DNA of 64,000 nucleotides, from NCBI GenBank assembly GCA_964352625.1, contig CAYGSD010000003.1:124001-188000 (forward strand), read 5' to 3'. This document shows, in pieces, positions 9,633 to 18,290 of the stretch; the stretch's first letter is position 1, and each line of letters starts with the position of its first letter. The notes under the pieces are model-generated. The model searched no databases. It was not told the DNA's origin and saw only the letters and a program-made list of their open reading frames with translations. The stretch comes from JAAEPI01 sp964352625. GTDB taxonomy: Bacteria > Bacteroidota > Bacteroidia > Cytophagales > Cyclobacteriaceae. A program made the translations under genes and the position numbers.

Positions 9633-12332
9633 TTAAAAATCAACGCTTAAACCAATTGCAAATGTTCTTGGGTAGCCAAAGCCCCTTTGTACCTGGCTGA
9701 AGAAGTAACTAGCCCATCGTGTGTACTCCACGTTGAAAACGTTGTTCACATTGAATGAAATTCGTCCACTCATGTTTTCTCCAATATCAAAATAGCGACC
9801 TGCGTACAGATCGAAGGTGGCGTAATCTTCGAAATCATCTCTGATCACGTCTGCATCAATGAACCCGTCGATGACGTCCTCTACCGTGTATCGCACCGGG
9901 ATTCTGTCTGCGTAGTTCAAACGACCGCCTATGTAGGTGCTTCTAATTCCGGTGTAGTGAAAACCAAGACCTGCGGTTGTTTGAGCGGCCGCTCCCACAG
10001 GTAGTCCTTCCAAGGATTTCACATCGTACGCTTCATCCGTGAGGATGACGTCCGACCCAATGACAATTCGCTGATTAGGGATACGCTTCCATGTCCAATC
10101 GCCAATTGAAACATATCCATTGATCTCAAGTGTGGTAACTGGCTTTCCGACAAAATCAAGTTCCAGTCCTTTATGCTCCGAAACCATTCCGTTCAGGACA
10201 AGCGGAATGCTCGATGTGATTTGCTGATCGGGATCTTCCACATTCAGCTCGGTAGTTCTGTTTTTCCAAAGCAAATAGTAGGCATTGAAATTGGCCCTGA
10301 GGTAAGGCGTTTTGAATCCATACCCAACTTCCGTGGAGTACACATTCTCAGCTTTTAAACCTTGCCTGTAGGTATTGGAATACCTGGAGTCCTGAAAGGC
10401 ATTTTGCAAAAATGGAGGGCGTGAAATAAGTCCGGCATTTGCATAGACATTGTGACGGCCGTTGATACGGTACTGTGTACCTCCTTTAAGAATGTAGGTA
10501 GTAAATATCTTCTTTTCAGACTCACCTAGTGAGGTGTCTTCGTATCCTTGGAATTCATTGCCACTCCAGTAATAACCCACTCGCTGCATGCTTGATCGAG
10601 TGAGGGTGGCTGAGCCAAAGAAGGTGAATTTGTTCATGACGTACTCGGCTTGCCCAAATCCAGAAACCCAGTTCACGATTCCGTCATAGTGATAGTTCGT
10701 TTTGTCTCCTTTGTAGGCAATAGCATTTTCCGTGTCTAGTTTATTGTAGAGATCACCGAAGTTGCTTCTGTTCTCTATGAAGTCTCCATCCATCAAATCA
10801 TAGACTTCTGCATAGTGCTCACCTCTGTAGAAACGAAGGTCAAGTCCAGCACGGATCCTAAGATTTTGAATTTGCTTCGTGTAGTTACTCACTGCCCCGA
10901 CCCAGTCGTGGTTATTGTGACGTGATTCCAGGTAGTACTGTGAGGCGTACCCCGTGACGCTCGGAATGTTGGTATTACCGTTAGGGTAGGGCACAGTGAT
11001 TTGAGAACCTGATCTATTTTGTTCTGCCAGGTAATCCCAATCAATTAAGTTTTCAGGTGTAATCCCTTGGCCAATCTGATCGGCTCTGGTTGGGAAAAAC
11101 AGCGAAGACTGAGAATCCCTTGGTTGCACCGAGTACACTCTTGCTCTCGAGAAGTAAATAGAGGAGGTGACGTTGGTGTTGGCATCTATGTCCCAGTAGT
11201 GAGTAAGAGCAGTCAATGGTTTGCTGATCTTGTTTTGTCTCATATTAAATAGCTCGCCGTTTCGGATACCGAGTGCGTTGTTGAACATCGGCTCGTCGAT
11301 ATTGAAAGCTTCACGAGTGGCATCATCGGCTGTCCAAGCGGTTCCTCTGTTTACCGGAGCACTGAATGCCCAAAACATCAACTGATGCTTTTCATTGATT
11401 TTCTTCGATGCTGCGATGTAGTAACTCCACGCATCAGTGAAGGCACCTGGTACGATCGACCCTTGCTGTGTGCCCGGTAGGCCAGTCATTTCGCCGCTGG
11501 TGGTGGTTCTTGAACCTTGGAAACTCACGGCCCAGCCATTGTCGGACAATCCGGTGTTGTACGTGAATCGTGCTCTGTGATTCCAAGAGCCTGTTCCTGT
11601 CTGGTACTCAATTCGTCCACCTGCTGATCGGTCAGATGGTTTGGTGATCATATTGATGGTTCCTCCGATAGAGCTAACAGCCAACTTGGAAGCGCCTAGT
11701 CCTCGCTGCACCTGCATGGTGCGTGTCACCTGATTGAGCCCGGCAAAGTTGGACCAGAACATACGGCCATTCTCCATGTCATTCACAGGAATTCCATTTA
11801 CAAGGAATGCCACATTGGTTTGGTCAAAGCCACGGATGTACACCTCCTGATCTCCATAGCCGCCAGCTCCATTGATCGTGTAGATGCCCGGAGTATTCTG
11901 CATCGCATCGGCAAGGGACACATTGGAGTAGCGCTCATCCAATTGTTCGGAGGAAATAGTAGAAATAGCCACCGGTGTTTTTCTTTCCTCTACTACGTCG
12001 GCAAGCACCTGCACTTCCTGCAGGCCAATGGTTGCTTCTTCGAGCGTGAAGGTTCCAATATTTGCTGTGCCCGAAACGGATATATCTTCTTCTAGTACTT
12101 CATATCCGTAGAATGAAATTTTCAGTTTGAACGATCCATTTGGAACATTGACTATTTGGAATTTACCGTTGAGGTCAGTGATACTTCCTCTTGTGGTTCC
12201 TGAGATTTGTACTGTTGCGCCGATGAGGGGTTCATCGTTTTGATCTGTGACAGTACCTGTGAGGGTGTTTTGGGCCTGAACTGCGGCCGCTAACAAAAAT
12301 GCCGCAAGGCATAAGAGTAACTTTCTATTCAA
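9633..12332 (-). CDS. TonB-dependent outer-membrane receptor
   Basis: This 899-residue protein begins with a signal peptide ending AVQAQ. Next come a carboxypeptidase-regulatory-like beta domain (~22-110, GTVTDQNDEPLIGATV), a plug domain (~120-225, with DAMQNTPGIY, VYIRGFD, VQRGLGASKL and GGTINMITK), and a ~670-residue beta barrel ending in an aromatic strand (FAIGLSVDF). It should import a ligand across the outer membrane using TonB energy. The start codon appears to be TTG at 12330-12332, because no ATG gives a complete signal peptide. It heads a three-gene minus-strand operon and is divergent from a run of three secreted nucleases, which suggests nucleic-acid breakdown products or phosphate as cargo. 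This is inference from context; no ligand can be read from the sequence. Confidence 0.93.
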   Translation of the reverse strand: MNRKLLLCLAAFLLAAAVQAQNTLTGTVTDQNDEPLIGATVQISGTTRGSITDLNGKFQIVNVPNGSFKLKISFYGYEVLEEDISVSGTANIGTFTLEEATIGLQEVQVLADVVEERKTPVAISTISSEQLDERYSNVSLADAMQNTPGIYTINGAGGYGDQEVYIRGFDQTNVAFLVNGIPVNDMENGRMFWSNFAGLNQVTRTMQVQRGLGASKLAVSSIGGTINMITKPSDRSAGGRIEYQTGTGSWNHRARFTYNTGLSDNGWAVSFQGSRTTTSGEMTGLPGTQQGSIVPGAFTDAWSYYIAASKKINEKHQLMFWAFSAPVNRGTAWTADDATREAFNIDEPMFNNALGIRNGELFNMRQNKISKPLTALTHYWDIDANTNVTSSIYFSRARVYSVQPRDSQSSLFFPTRADQIGQGITPENLIDWDYLAEQNRSGSQITVPYPNGNTNIPSVTGYASQYYLESRHNNHDWVGAVSNYTKQIQNLRIRAGLDLRFYRGEHYAEVYDLMDGDFIENRSNFGDLYNKLDTENAIAYKGDKTNYHYDGIVNWVSGFGQAEYVMNKFTFFGSATLTRSSMQRVGYYWSGNEFQGYEDTSLGESEKKIFTTYILKGGTQYRINGRHNVYANAGLISRPPFLQNAFQDSRYSNTYRQGLKAENVYSTEVGYGFKTPYLRANFNAYYLLWKNRTTELNVEDPDQQITSSIPLVLNGMVSEHKGLELDFVGKPVTTLEINGYVSIGDWTWKRIPNQRIVIGSDVILTDEAYDVKSLEGLPVGAAAQTTAGLGFHYTGIRSTYIGGRLNYADRIPVRYTVEDVIDGFIDADVIRDDFEDYATFDLYAGRYFDIGENMSGRISFNVNNVFNVEYTRWASYFFSQVQRGFGYPRTFAIGLSVDF

Positions 12333-12393
12333 ATTTTTGGTGGTTTAAAGGGGCGAAGTTATGAGTCTTTTTGTTGTTCTGTTCTTTATGTCA

Positions 12394-12414
12394 TGTTATC
12401 GGTTTGTTAACAAA
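12394..12414. promoter_or_regulatory. Pho-box-like direct repeat overlapping a palindrome
   Basis: In the 174-base divergent region, TGTTATC (12394-12400) and TGTTAAC (12405-12411) form 7-bp direct repeats with an 11-bp period, the architecture of PhoB/PhoP boxes. The second copy is part of a 12-bp perfect palindrome TTTGTTAACAAA (12403-12414). It lies midway between the receptor and nuclease starts and could serve both. The motif match is by eye, and the regulator is inferred. Confidence 0.3.
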
Positions 12415-12506
12415 GTGGGCGATTGCAGTTTGTAGAACACCCAAAGAACGATTTGTTCGTTGAGCTAAAAAAATTATCGCAACTTTGAGGCGACAATTTA
12501 TAGGAA

Positions 12507-13496
12507 ATGAGACAAAGGATATTGGGTCTGGTTCTACTTTTTTTTGTGTATCAAACAACCGTTTGGTCACAGAAGAGAACCGTGGGGGCTATTGGGTTTT
12601 ACAACGTGGAAAATCTCTTCGACATGGAGGATCATCCCGACAAGAATGATGAGGAATACACACCTACGGGAGATCGAGGATGGGACTTGGAGAGATACAC
12701 GTCCAAGCAGGCGAATCTAGCCAAGGTCTTGTTCGAAATGGCGGATGGTGCGGATGTAATTGGCCTGTCTGAGGTTGAAAATTTATTCGTTCTTACTGAG
12801 CTTGTGGCACGTCCTGAGCTCGCCAAACACAACTATCAAATCGTACATAGAGAATCACCAGACAGGCGAGGAATTGATTGTGCATTGATTTATAAGCCCA
12901 ATAAGTTTAAGGTATTGAATTACAAGACGTTAAAGTTTCCACAAGAGGGCTATGATACTCGGGATATTCTGTATGTATCCGGTCTGTACTTTGGTGACAC
13001 CTTGAACATTTTTGTGAATCATTGGCCTTCAAGATTTGGAGGGCAGGCGGACATGCGACAGTTGGCGGCAAGTAGATTGCGTCAGGAGGTGGATTCTCTC
13101 TTAGCGATCAACGATCAATCGAAAATTATCGTCATGGGTGACTTCAATGACGACCCTATTAATAAGAGCATAAAAAAGGAATTGAGAGCTGTAGACAAGA
13201 AGCTTGAACCGGGCGATCTTTTCAATCCGGCTGCTGAAGTTTTTAAGCAGGGAGTAGGCACGTTGTACTATCGCGGGGCTTGGAATTTATTCGATCAGAT
13301 AATTGTAAGTCAGGGTATGCTGAAGGAGTCCGCAGGTATTTCTTACAAGCCGAACACGTTCAGCATTTTTGGGCCCGACTGGATGCGAGTGAAAAGTGGA
13401 CAATACGCTGGTGGTCCGCTCAGGTCTTTTGGTGGAGGCGTTTATCTCGATGGGTACAGTGACCATTTCCCAACCTACATACTCATAGAAAAATGA
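12507..13496 (+). CDS. Secreted endonuclease/exonuclease/phosphatase family enzyme
   Basis: This 329-residue protein begins with a signal peptide (MRQRILGLVLLFF...WSQ). It shows the metal-dependent phosphoesterase signature: FYNVENLFD near the N terminus, GLSEVEN with the catalytic Glu, DCALIYKP, VNHWPSR, VMGDFNDDP and the closing SDHFPTYI. The fold hydrolyses phosphodiester or phosphomonoester bonds, and this subgroup with DEEYTP and GD-rich loops is typical of exported Bacteroidota nucleases. It opens a plus-strand operon of three predicted nucleases. Its stop overlaps the next start by four bases (ATGA), so translation is probably coupled. DNA is the likely substrate from context, but a phosphatase or lipid-phosphate role is not excluded. 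Confidence 0.85.
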   Translation: MRQRILGLVLLFFVYQTTVWSQKRTVGAIGFYNVENLFDMEDHPDKNDEEYTPTGDRGWDLERYTSKQANLAKVLFEMADGADVIGLSEVENLFVLTELVARPELAKHNYQIVHRESPDRRGIDCALIYKPNKFKVLNYKTLKFPQEGYDTRDILYVSGLYFGDTLNIFVNHWPSRFGGQADMRQLAASRLRQEVDSLLAINDQSKIIVMGDFNDDPINKSIKKELRAVDKKLEPGDLFNPAAEVFKQGVGTLYYRGAWNLFDQIIVSQGMLKESAGISYKPNTFSIFGPDWMRVKSGQYAGGPLRSFGGGVYLDGYSDHFPTYILIEK

Positions 13497-14413
13497 GGTC
13501 AATCCTAACCATAGTTGGCCTAAGCCTACTGCTAGGTATGGCCGCCCTTGTTGCTTGCAATGATGGCGGCAATCCTGATATCATTATAAACCGTGATCCA
13601 AACCCTGGCGGAAATGGGGGAGGAACTACCGGAACTGGGGATGATCCTGGCAAGCAAGCAGGGGTTTGCTACCCTGCCTTTCAGGATGATGAACTGAATG
13701 TGGTGACCTGGAATATTCAGGGATTAGATATGGATGAAAACACTTTTAATGATGGAGGCACAGACCTTAATAAACTAAAGGAACTTATTGAAAACTTAGA
13801 TGCGGACATAATTGCCGTTCAGGAGATTTATGATATTCCTTCGTTTAATCTGTTGGCGAATAGCCTAAGTGAGTTCACAGCCTACTCAATCAACGTGCGG
13901 GGATCATTGGAACTGGGCTTCCTAGTGAAGACGGATGCATTTTTGGAAATCGGGAGTCCATTCGTAGCAGTGAATACATCTCCACGAGAGACCATTGGCC
14001 TAAAAGTAAAACATGCATCAGGGCTAGAGGTGACCTTCCTGAATCTACACCTTAAATGTTGTGGTAATTCAGGAGACATAACTTCGAGAACCATCGCATC
14101 AAACACTTTAAAAAGTTATTTGGATGACAACCTGCCAGGAGAGGCAGTGATCATCCTAGGAGATTTCAATGATGATTATGATGATGGTCCATTTGATAGT
14201 TTCATCAATGATCCATCAAACTATCGGTTTGCCGATGCAAATGTTACCGTTCCGAGTTACCCAAGTTGGCCAAGTGATCTCGATCATATTTTGGTTACAA
14301 ATGAACTTTTTGATTTGATTACGGATGCAAGAACGCTCACTGTAAACAGCTGTGTCTCCAACTATTACAATGATGTTTCAGATCATCGTCCGGTGCTGGC
14401 ATCCTTTAAATGA
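13493..14413 (+). CDS. Endonuclease/exonuclease/phosphatase lipoprotein
   Basis: This 306-residue lipoprotein has lipobox ALVAC followed by a Gly/Asn/Pro-rich tether (~20-55) that would hold the enzyme away from the membrane. The catalytic domain follows: VVTWNIQGLD (~80), IIAVQEIYD with the catalytic Glu (~110), LHLKCCGNS, ILGDFNDDYDD (~220), DLDHILV (~260) and SDHRPVLASF at the C terminus. These are the Asn, Glu, Asp-x-Asn and Asp-His residues of the DNase I-like fold. It differs in sequence from the upstream enzyme, so the pair are distinct paralogues and not a recent duplication. Start and stop overlap both neighbours by four bases or are within range of coupling. Confidence 0.86.
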   Translation: MRSILTIVGLSLLLGMAALVACNDGGNPDIIINRDPNPGGNGGGTTGTGDDPGKQAGVCYPAFQDDELNVVTWNIQGLDMDENTFNDGGTDLNKLKELIENLDADIIAVQEIYDIPSFNLLANSLSEFTAYSINVRGSLELGFLVKTDAFLEIGSPFVAVNTSPRETIGLKVKHASGLEVTFLNLHLKCCGNSGDITSRTIASNTLKSYLDDNLPGEAVIILGDFNDDYDDGPFDSFINDPSNYRFADANVTVPSYPSWPSDLDHILVTNELFDLITDARTLTVNSCVSNYYNDVSDHRPVLASFK

Positions 14414-14427
14414 TTTTATTTGACTAC

Positions 14428-17388
14428 ATGAAACATGTTCTAACTACACTTTTCGCCTTAGTAGTTTTTGTTTGTTCAGCTCAGATTCCCAATGGATATT
14501 ATAATTCCGCTACTGGAACTGGGTATACCTTGAAGACAAATCTTCATAATATCATTGATGATCATAATCAGCAGAGCTATGGTGAGATGTGGGATTTTAT
14601 TTATGATTACGATCTGGATACTTATTATGAAAATGATGGGACAGTCTTGGACATCTATTCAGAAAACCCTTCAGGATCGGATCCTTACAATTGGACAAAG
14701 GGAACTGATCAATGTGGTAATTACTCAGGCGAAGGGAGTTGCTACAACAGGGAGCACTCCTTCCCCAAAAGCTGGTTCAACGACGCTTCTCCCATGTACA
14801 CTGATGCCCACCACCTTTATCCCACAGATGGGTATGTGAACGGCCAACGTGGAAGTTTTCCTTTTGGCGAAGTAGGTAGTGCATCTTTTACTTCTGACAA
14901 TGGAAGTAAGAAAGGAAGTGCTCGAAGTGGGCTTGGATATTCAGGGACAGTTTTCGAGCCAATAGATGAGTTTAAAGGGGATTTAGCCCGAACCTATTTC
15001 TACATGGCGACCAGATACGAGGATGTACTGACATCATGGAGTAGTGCCATGTTGGATGGAAGCAGTGATCAGGTTTATGAAGATTGGGCACTTGAAATGC
15101 TGATTTCATGGCATGATAATGATCCCGTGAGCCAAAAGGAGATTGACAGAAACAATAACATTTACTATAACCACCAAGGAAACCGAAATCCCTTCGTTGA
15201 TCACCCAGAGTGGGTGAATGCTATCTGGGGAGATGGGAGTGTAGATCCAACGCCGACCATTTCGCTTTCAAAATCAAGCATCAATCTGGGAGAAGTCATT
15301 GCGGGCACTTCAAGTGCCTCAGAATCCTACACAGTATCTGGGACTGATCTTGAAGGAAACATCACTGTTTCAGTGTCGGCACCCTTCGAGCTTTCGCTTA
15401 CTAATTCTACCTGGTCTCAGCAGGTCACGGTGACTCAGTCCAGTGGCTCGGCAAGTGATGTGGTTTACGTTCGTTTTTCACCGACCGAAGCAAATGGGGC
15501 TTTGGAGTCCGAAACAATCACGCATAGTTCAGCTGATGCTACAACAAAGAGTTTGACGGTTTCAGGGACCGAGGGAACGGTTTCTTTGGATGCGATTGCG
15601 GATGTGAGGTCTGGCTCTAATGGAACCGAATATACAATTGAAGGAATTGTAACATCTCCCGAAATGAATGTTGGAAGTGGGCAATTTTTTATTCAGGATG
15701 AGAGTGCGGGAATATTTGTTTATTACTCCGGTAATTCTGGTCTGGTAAGTAGAGGGGATAAAGTAAGGATCACAGGCGAACGGGACACCTTTAAAGATCA
15801 GTTAGAGTTATTGCCCAGTGAACTCACGGTACTTTCGTCAGGGGAGAGCCTTCCTGAGATCACTGACATCACCTCTCTGGATTTAATTCCGGCGAGTGAC
15901 CATCTTGGCTCATTGGTGAGAATCAGCGGGGTTTATTTACCATCACCTTCCGAATGGCCCACTTCATCAACGCCTTCCGGTACGAGCGTATCTGCCGATG
16001 CAAATGGTGCCTCATTTACTATCCGTATTGATGAGACTTCCTTTTATGATGGAACAGTTGCGCCTACAGGCGATTTCGTGTTGCAGGGAGTTTTGGATTT
16101 TTACGATGGTGCGGTACAGATTTATCCATTCGTAGAAGGCGACATCCAAGAAGAAGGCGAGCTAAATCCAACACTAAGTGTAAACCCAACCATACTCGAT
16201 TTTGAAGAAGTGAATGTGGGTAGTTCGTCCGTTCTGAGTTTTACAGTCACGGGTTCTGATCTCACAGAAAATGTGACCATAACCTCCTTTGTTGACTTTG
16301 AACTAAGTGATGCACTGGATGGTACTTTCTCGAGTTCTTTAGTGGCAGGTGTCGATGGCGGGGATATCGATCAGGTTATTTATGTCCGATATTCACCATC
16401 TTCCACAGGGCAAGTTGGCTCGATTGTAACTCTTGTATCATCTGGTGAAAGTGCCTCCGTTTCAGTCAGTGGCGAGGGAGTGGAGGATACATCCCCATCC
16501 ATCATTTTCAACACTTCAGGTTTCAATGCCGATTTTGGAACACTTTCTCCCGGGGCAGTTTCGGACATTCGGTCTTATCAGGTATCAGGTGATAATCTTG
16601 ACGGAAATGTTACGGTTCAGGCACCTGATGGGTTTGAGGTCTCGGTATTTCCAACCTCTCTGTTTGGTGCCTCGGTTAGTCTTGGGGTTTCAAGCGGAAC
16701 CATGTCAACCAAAACCATTTATGTGAGATTCTCACCAAATGAAACGGGTTCATTCGATGGAGCAATTAGTCACACATCGGGTGAATTTTCCGAAAATCTT
16801 TCGGTAATGGGGTCGGGAGCCAGTGCTTCTCTATCCATAGATGATTCTAATTTCAACGGTGATTTTGGGCAGGTCATAGTAGGTGAGGCTTCAGTTCCTG
16901 GTAGTTTCACATTGTCCGGCACCAACCTTTCCCAAAGTGTCGCAGTGCAAGCTCCGTCAGGATTTGAAGTTTCTTTGTCGTCAACAACCGGGTTCAATTC
17001 ATCCGTATCCATCTCAAATGGAGGTGATTTGACTAACCAGCTTGTTTATGTGCGGTTTAGGCCAACAGCCTCAGGATCATTTTCAGGAGATGTTGTCAGC
17101 AGTGTAGGGGCTGAATCCGCACAGGTATCGGTAAGTGGAAGCGGCCTTCAGGTCACTAGTACGGCGGAGATTCCAACCATCAAAATTTACCCCAATCCGG
17201 TAAATGGTGTTTTGAAGATTGAGAACTTAAGCGCAGGAGCAACTATCAGAATCTTTGATTCGATGGGTAGGCGAATGAATGTCAAGCGATTGGGAGAGGG
17301 GGTGGATATCTCCGAATTCGAACCGGGTCAATATTACCTGACCATTGCCGGGTCAAAGAATGGGGTGATGAAGTTTTTGGTTCGTTGA
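14428..17388 (+). CDS. Secreted endonuclease I with OB-fold and T9SS sorting domain
   Basis: The start is placed at ATG 14428 (MKHVLTTLFA, signal peptide ending CSAQ), giving 986 residues; an in-frame ATG at 14410 would overlap the upstream stop. The N-terminal ~270 residues are an endonuclease I (EndA/NucM) domain with REHSFPKSWF and DAHHLYPTDGYVNGQRG, the His-metal active-site region. Then follow a ~95-residue beta repeat (VYVRFSPTE), an OB-fold-like domain (~395-560, YTIEGIVTSPE, FIQDESAGIFVYYS), three more copies of the beta repeat (VRYSPS, VRFSPN, VRFRPT), and a type IX C-terminal domain (IKIYPNP to GQYYLTI). It should cut extracellular DNA or RNA at the cell surface. The beta repeat is shared with the lamin-tail protein at 1491-7601. 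It ends one base before the convergent gene at 17390. Confidence 0.92.
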   Translation: MKHVLTTLFALVVFVCSAQIPNGYYNSATGTGYTLKTNLHNIIDDHNQQSYGEMWDFIYDYDLDTYYENDGTVLDIYSENPSGSDPYNWTKGTDQCGNYSGEGSCYNREHSFPKSWFNDASPMYTDAHHLYPTDGYVNGQRGSFPFGEVGSASFTSDNGSKKGSARSGLGYSGTVFEPIDEFKGDLARTYFYMATRYEDVLTSWSSAMLDGSSDQVYEDWALEMLISWHDNDPVSQKEIDRNNNIYYNHQGNRNPFVDHPEWVNAIWGDGSVDPTPTISLSKSSINLGEVIAGTSSASESYTVSGTDLEGNITVSVSAPFELSLTNSTWSQQVTVTQSSGSASDVVYVRFSPTEANGALESETITHSSADATTKSLTVSGTEGTVSLDAIADVRSGSNGTEYTIEGIVTSPEMNVGSGQFFIQDESAGIFVYYSGNSGLVSRGDKVRITGERDTFKDQLELLPSELTVLSSGESLPEITDITSLDLIPASDHLGSLVRISGVYLPSPSEWPTSSTPSGTSVSADANGASFTIRIDETSFYDGTVAPTGDFVLQGVLDFYDGAVQIYPFVEGDIQEEGELNPTLSVNPTILDFEEVNVGSSSVLSFTVTGSDLTENVTITSFVDFELSDALDGTFSSSLVAGVDGGDIDQVIYVRYSPSSTGQVGSIVTLVSSGESASVSVSGEGVEDTSPSIIFNTSGFNADFGTLSPGAVSDIRSYQVSGDNLDGNVTVQAPDGFEVSVFPTSLFGASVSLGVSSGTMSTKTIYVRFSPNETGSFDGAISHTSGEFSENLSVMGSGASASLSIDDSNFNGDFGQVIVGEASVPGSFTLSGTNLSQSVAVQAPSGFEVSLSSTTGFNSSVSISNGGDLTNQLVYVRFRPTASGSFSGDVVSSVGAESAQVSVSGSGLQVTSTAEIPTIKIYPNPVNGVLKIENLSAGATIRIFDSMGRRMNVKRLGEGVDISEFEPGQYYLTIAGSKNGVMKFLVR

Positions 17389-17389
17389 G

Positions 17390-18013
17390 TCACTCCATCA
17401 CCAATTGAACATCCGCAGGAGGGACGAAAACCAATTCGTTTATTTCAGGATTCAGATTAATAGAAAGTGCAGTTTGTGTGCCTGAGGTGGAAATGTGCTT
17501 CAATGGCACGCCATGCCAGCTCCAGATTTTCAGCTTTTTCCCTCTGGATTCATATTCCCACACTTCACATTCTTTATCTAGAATATTCTCCGTACCAGTT
17601 TTAGTCGCTTTGATTTTGGCCATTTGAGCAATGAAGATCTCATCAGGGGATTTGTACCCTGCAAGCTGACTTAGGTCCTTATTGACCCTAACTTTCCCTT
17701 TCTTTTCTCTGAGATTCATCGTGAACGTGGTTTCACCGTCGATAATCTCTTTGGTGTTCACCTTGGTCTTCAATCCATAATAAAGCTTTTCACCGTGCTC
17801 CATGGTGACTTGTCTCCACCCAAATCGATCGAAGAGAACCACCAATGTATCGTTGGGTTGGTCAGCTACATCGTAGATTATCAGTGCCTTCTCTATGGCG
17901 TATAATTTGAGTCCTTTATCGGTTAGTTCTTTGGAATTACCAGAGGTGGGTGCGGCACCTTGACCCAGGCATTTCATGGAAAAAAGAATGAGAAGGAATG
18001 GAAAGATTTTCAC
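17390..18013 (-). CDS. Small secreted protein, family not recognised
   Basis: I choose the GTG at 18011-18013, which gives ~207 residues with a good signal peptide (KIFPFLLILFS...CLGQ). A longer frame opens at 18073, but its first 20 codons run back through a transcription terminator. The mature part is a beta-rich, Lys-rich domain with YDVADQPNDT, WEYESRGKKLKIWSWHGVPLK and a Pro-Pro-Ala C-terminal strand. The pattern resembles DUF4412-like periplasmic proteins that sense or bind, but this is weak. It lies just downstream of two small-RNA-like units and the AraC-type hybrid regulator, and may be its target. Confidence 0.75.
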   Translation of the reverse strand: MKIFPFLLILFSMKCLGQGAAPTSGNSKELTDKGLKLYAIEKALIIYDVADQPNDTLVVLFDRFGWRQVTMEHGEKLYYGLKTKVNTKEIIDGETTFTMNLREKKGKVRVNKDLSQLAGYKSPDEIFIAQMAKIKATKTGTENILDKECEVWEYESRGKKLKIWSWHGVPLKHISTSGTQTALSINLNPEINELVFVPPADVQLVME

Positions 18014-18038
18014 GTTGGCGGAATTTACCAAAAAGCGT

Positions 18039-18113
18039 AAAAAAAAGAAACCCCGAATGAATCGGGGCCCCAACCAGCTATAGACAAAACCCGACCTTGG
18101 TCGGACTTAGTTA
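18039..18113 (-). ncRNA. Small-RNA-like unit B (or attenuating leader)
   Basis: Read on the minus strand: TTAACTAAGTCC near 18107-18115, a hairpin CCGACC/GGTCGG (18091-18104), the single-stranded word AGCTGGTT (complement of 18072-18079), a GC hairpin CCCCGA/TCGGGG (18051-18067) and a T-rich tract (18039-18050). This is the layout of a ~75-nt RNA ending in an intrinsic terminator. Unit A at 18206-18290 has the same order of parts, with changed stem sequences that keep pairing. The GTG start of the secreted protein lies 26 bases beyond the terminator, so this could also be a leader that attenuates that gene. Confidence 0.5.
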
Positions 18114-18129
18114 AATGCATAACGTTCAA

Positions 18130-18146
18130 GTCTAACTAGATTAGAC
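18130..18146. promoter_or_regulatory. 17-bp dyad upstream of RNA unit B
   Basis: GTCTAA and TTAGAC form a perfect 6-bp inverted repeat around a 5-bp spacer, about 20-35 bases upstream of the predicted 5' end of unit B. Unit A lacks the dyad, although both units share the word ACAGCTCA upstream (18145-18152 and 18301-18308, plus-strand reading). It is a possible operator. Confidence 0.25.
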
Positions 18147-18177
18147 AGCTCAAAAGTGGCGCACTGTTTGGAACTAA

Positions 18178-18206
18178 TTCTGCCAAAATGATTCAAAATC
18201 CTGCCA
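18178..18206. promoter_or_regulatory. CTGCCA direct-repeat site (copy 1)
   Basis: Two copies of CTGCCA (18180-18185 and 18201-18206) are spaced 21 bp, two helical turns, as AraC-family dimers prefer. A 29-base alignment with the copy at 21352-21380 matches at 22 positions and keeps the spacing exactly. It lies upstream of RNA unit B and immediately after the terminator of unit A. The hybrid regulator at 18349-21228 carries an AraC output and is the obvious candidate binder (inference). Confidence 0.4.
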
Positions 18207-18290
18207 AAAAAAAAGGAGTTTCGTTTTGCAGCGAAACTCCTAACCAGCTTGAGCCTCCCGACTTACCACTACGTCTATCGGAATTAGTTC
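18206..18290 (-). ncRNA. Small-RNA-like unit A
   Basis: Read on the minus strand: TTGAACTAATTCC near 18280-18292, a hairpin with arms TTCCGA and TCGGGA (18256-18283), AGCTGGTT (complement of 18242-18249), a 9-bp terminator stem GGAGTTTCG/CGAAACTCC (18215-18240) and nine T. The layout and the words AACTAA, CCGA/TCGG and AGCTGGTT match unit B. It begins about 60 bases after the stop of the hybrid regulator gene. No open reading frame with a credible start lies inside. Confidence 0.5.

Noticed and set aside
12507..17388. Recent tandem duplication of the two DNase I-fold genes
   Set aside because: Only catalytic motifs agree; lengths, tethers and loops differ, so they are old paralogues.
18013..18073. 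N-terminal extension of the small secreted protein
   Set aside because: The extra 20 codons cover the terminator hairpin and T-tract of RNA unit B and spoil the signal peptide.
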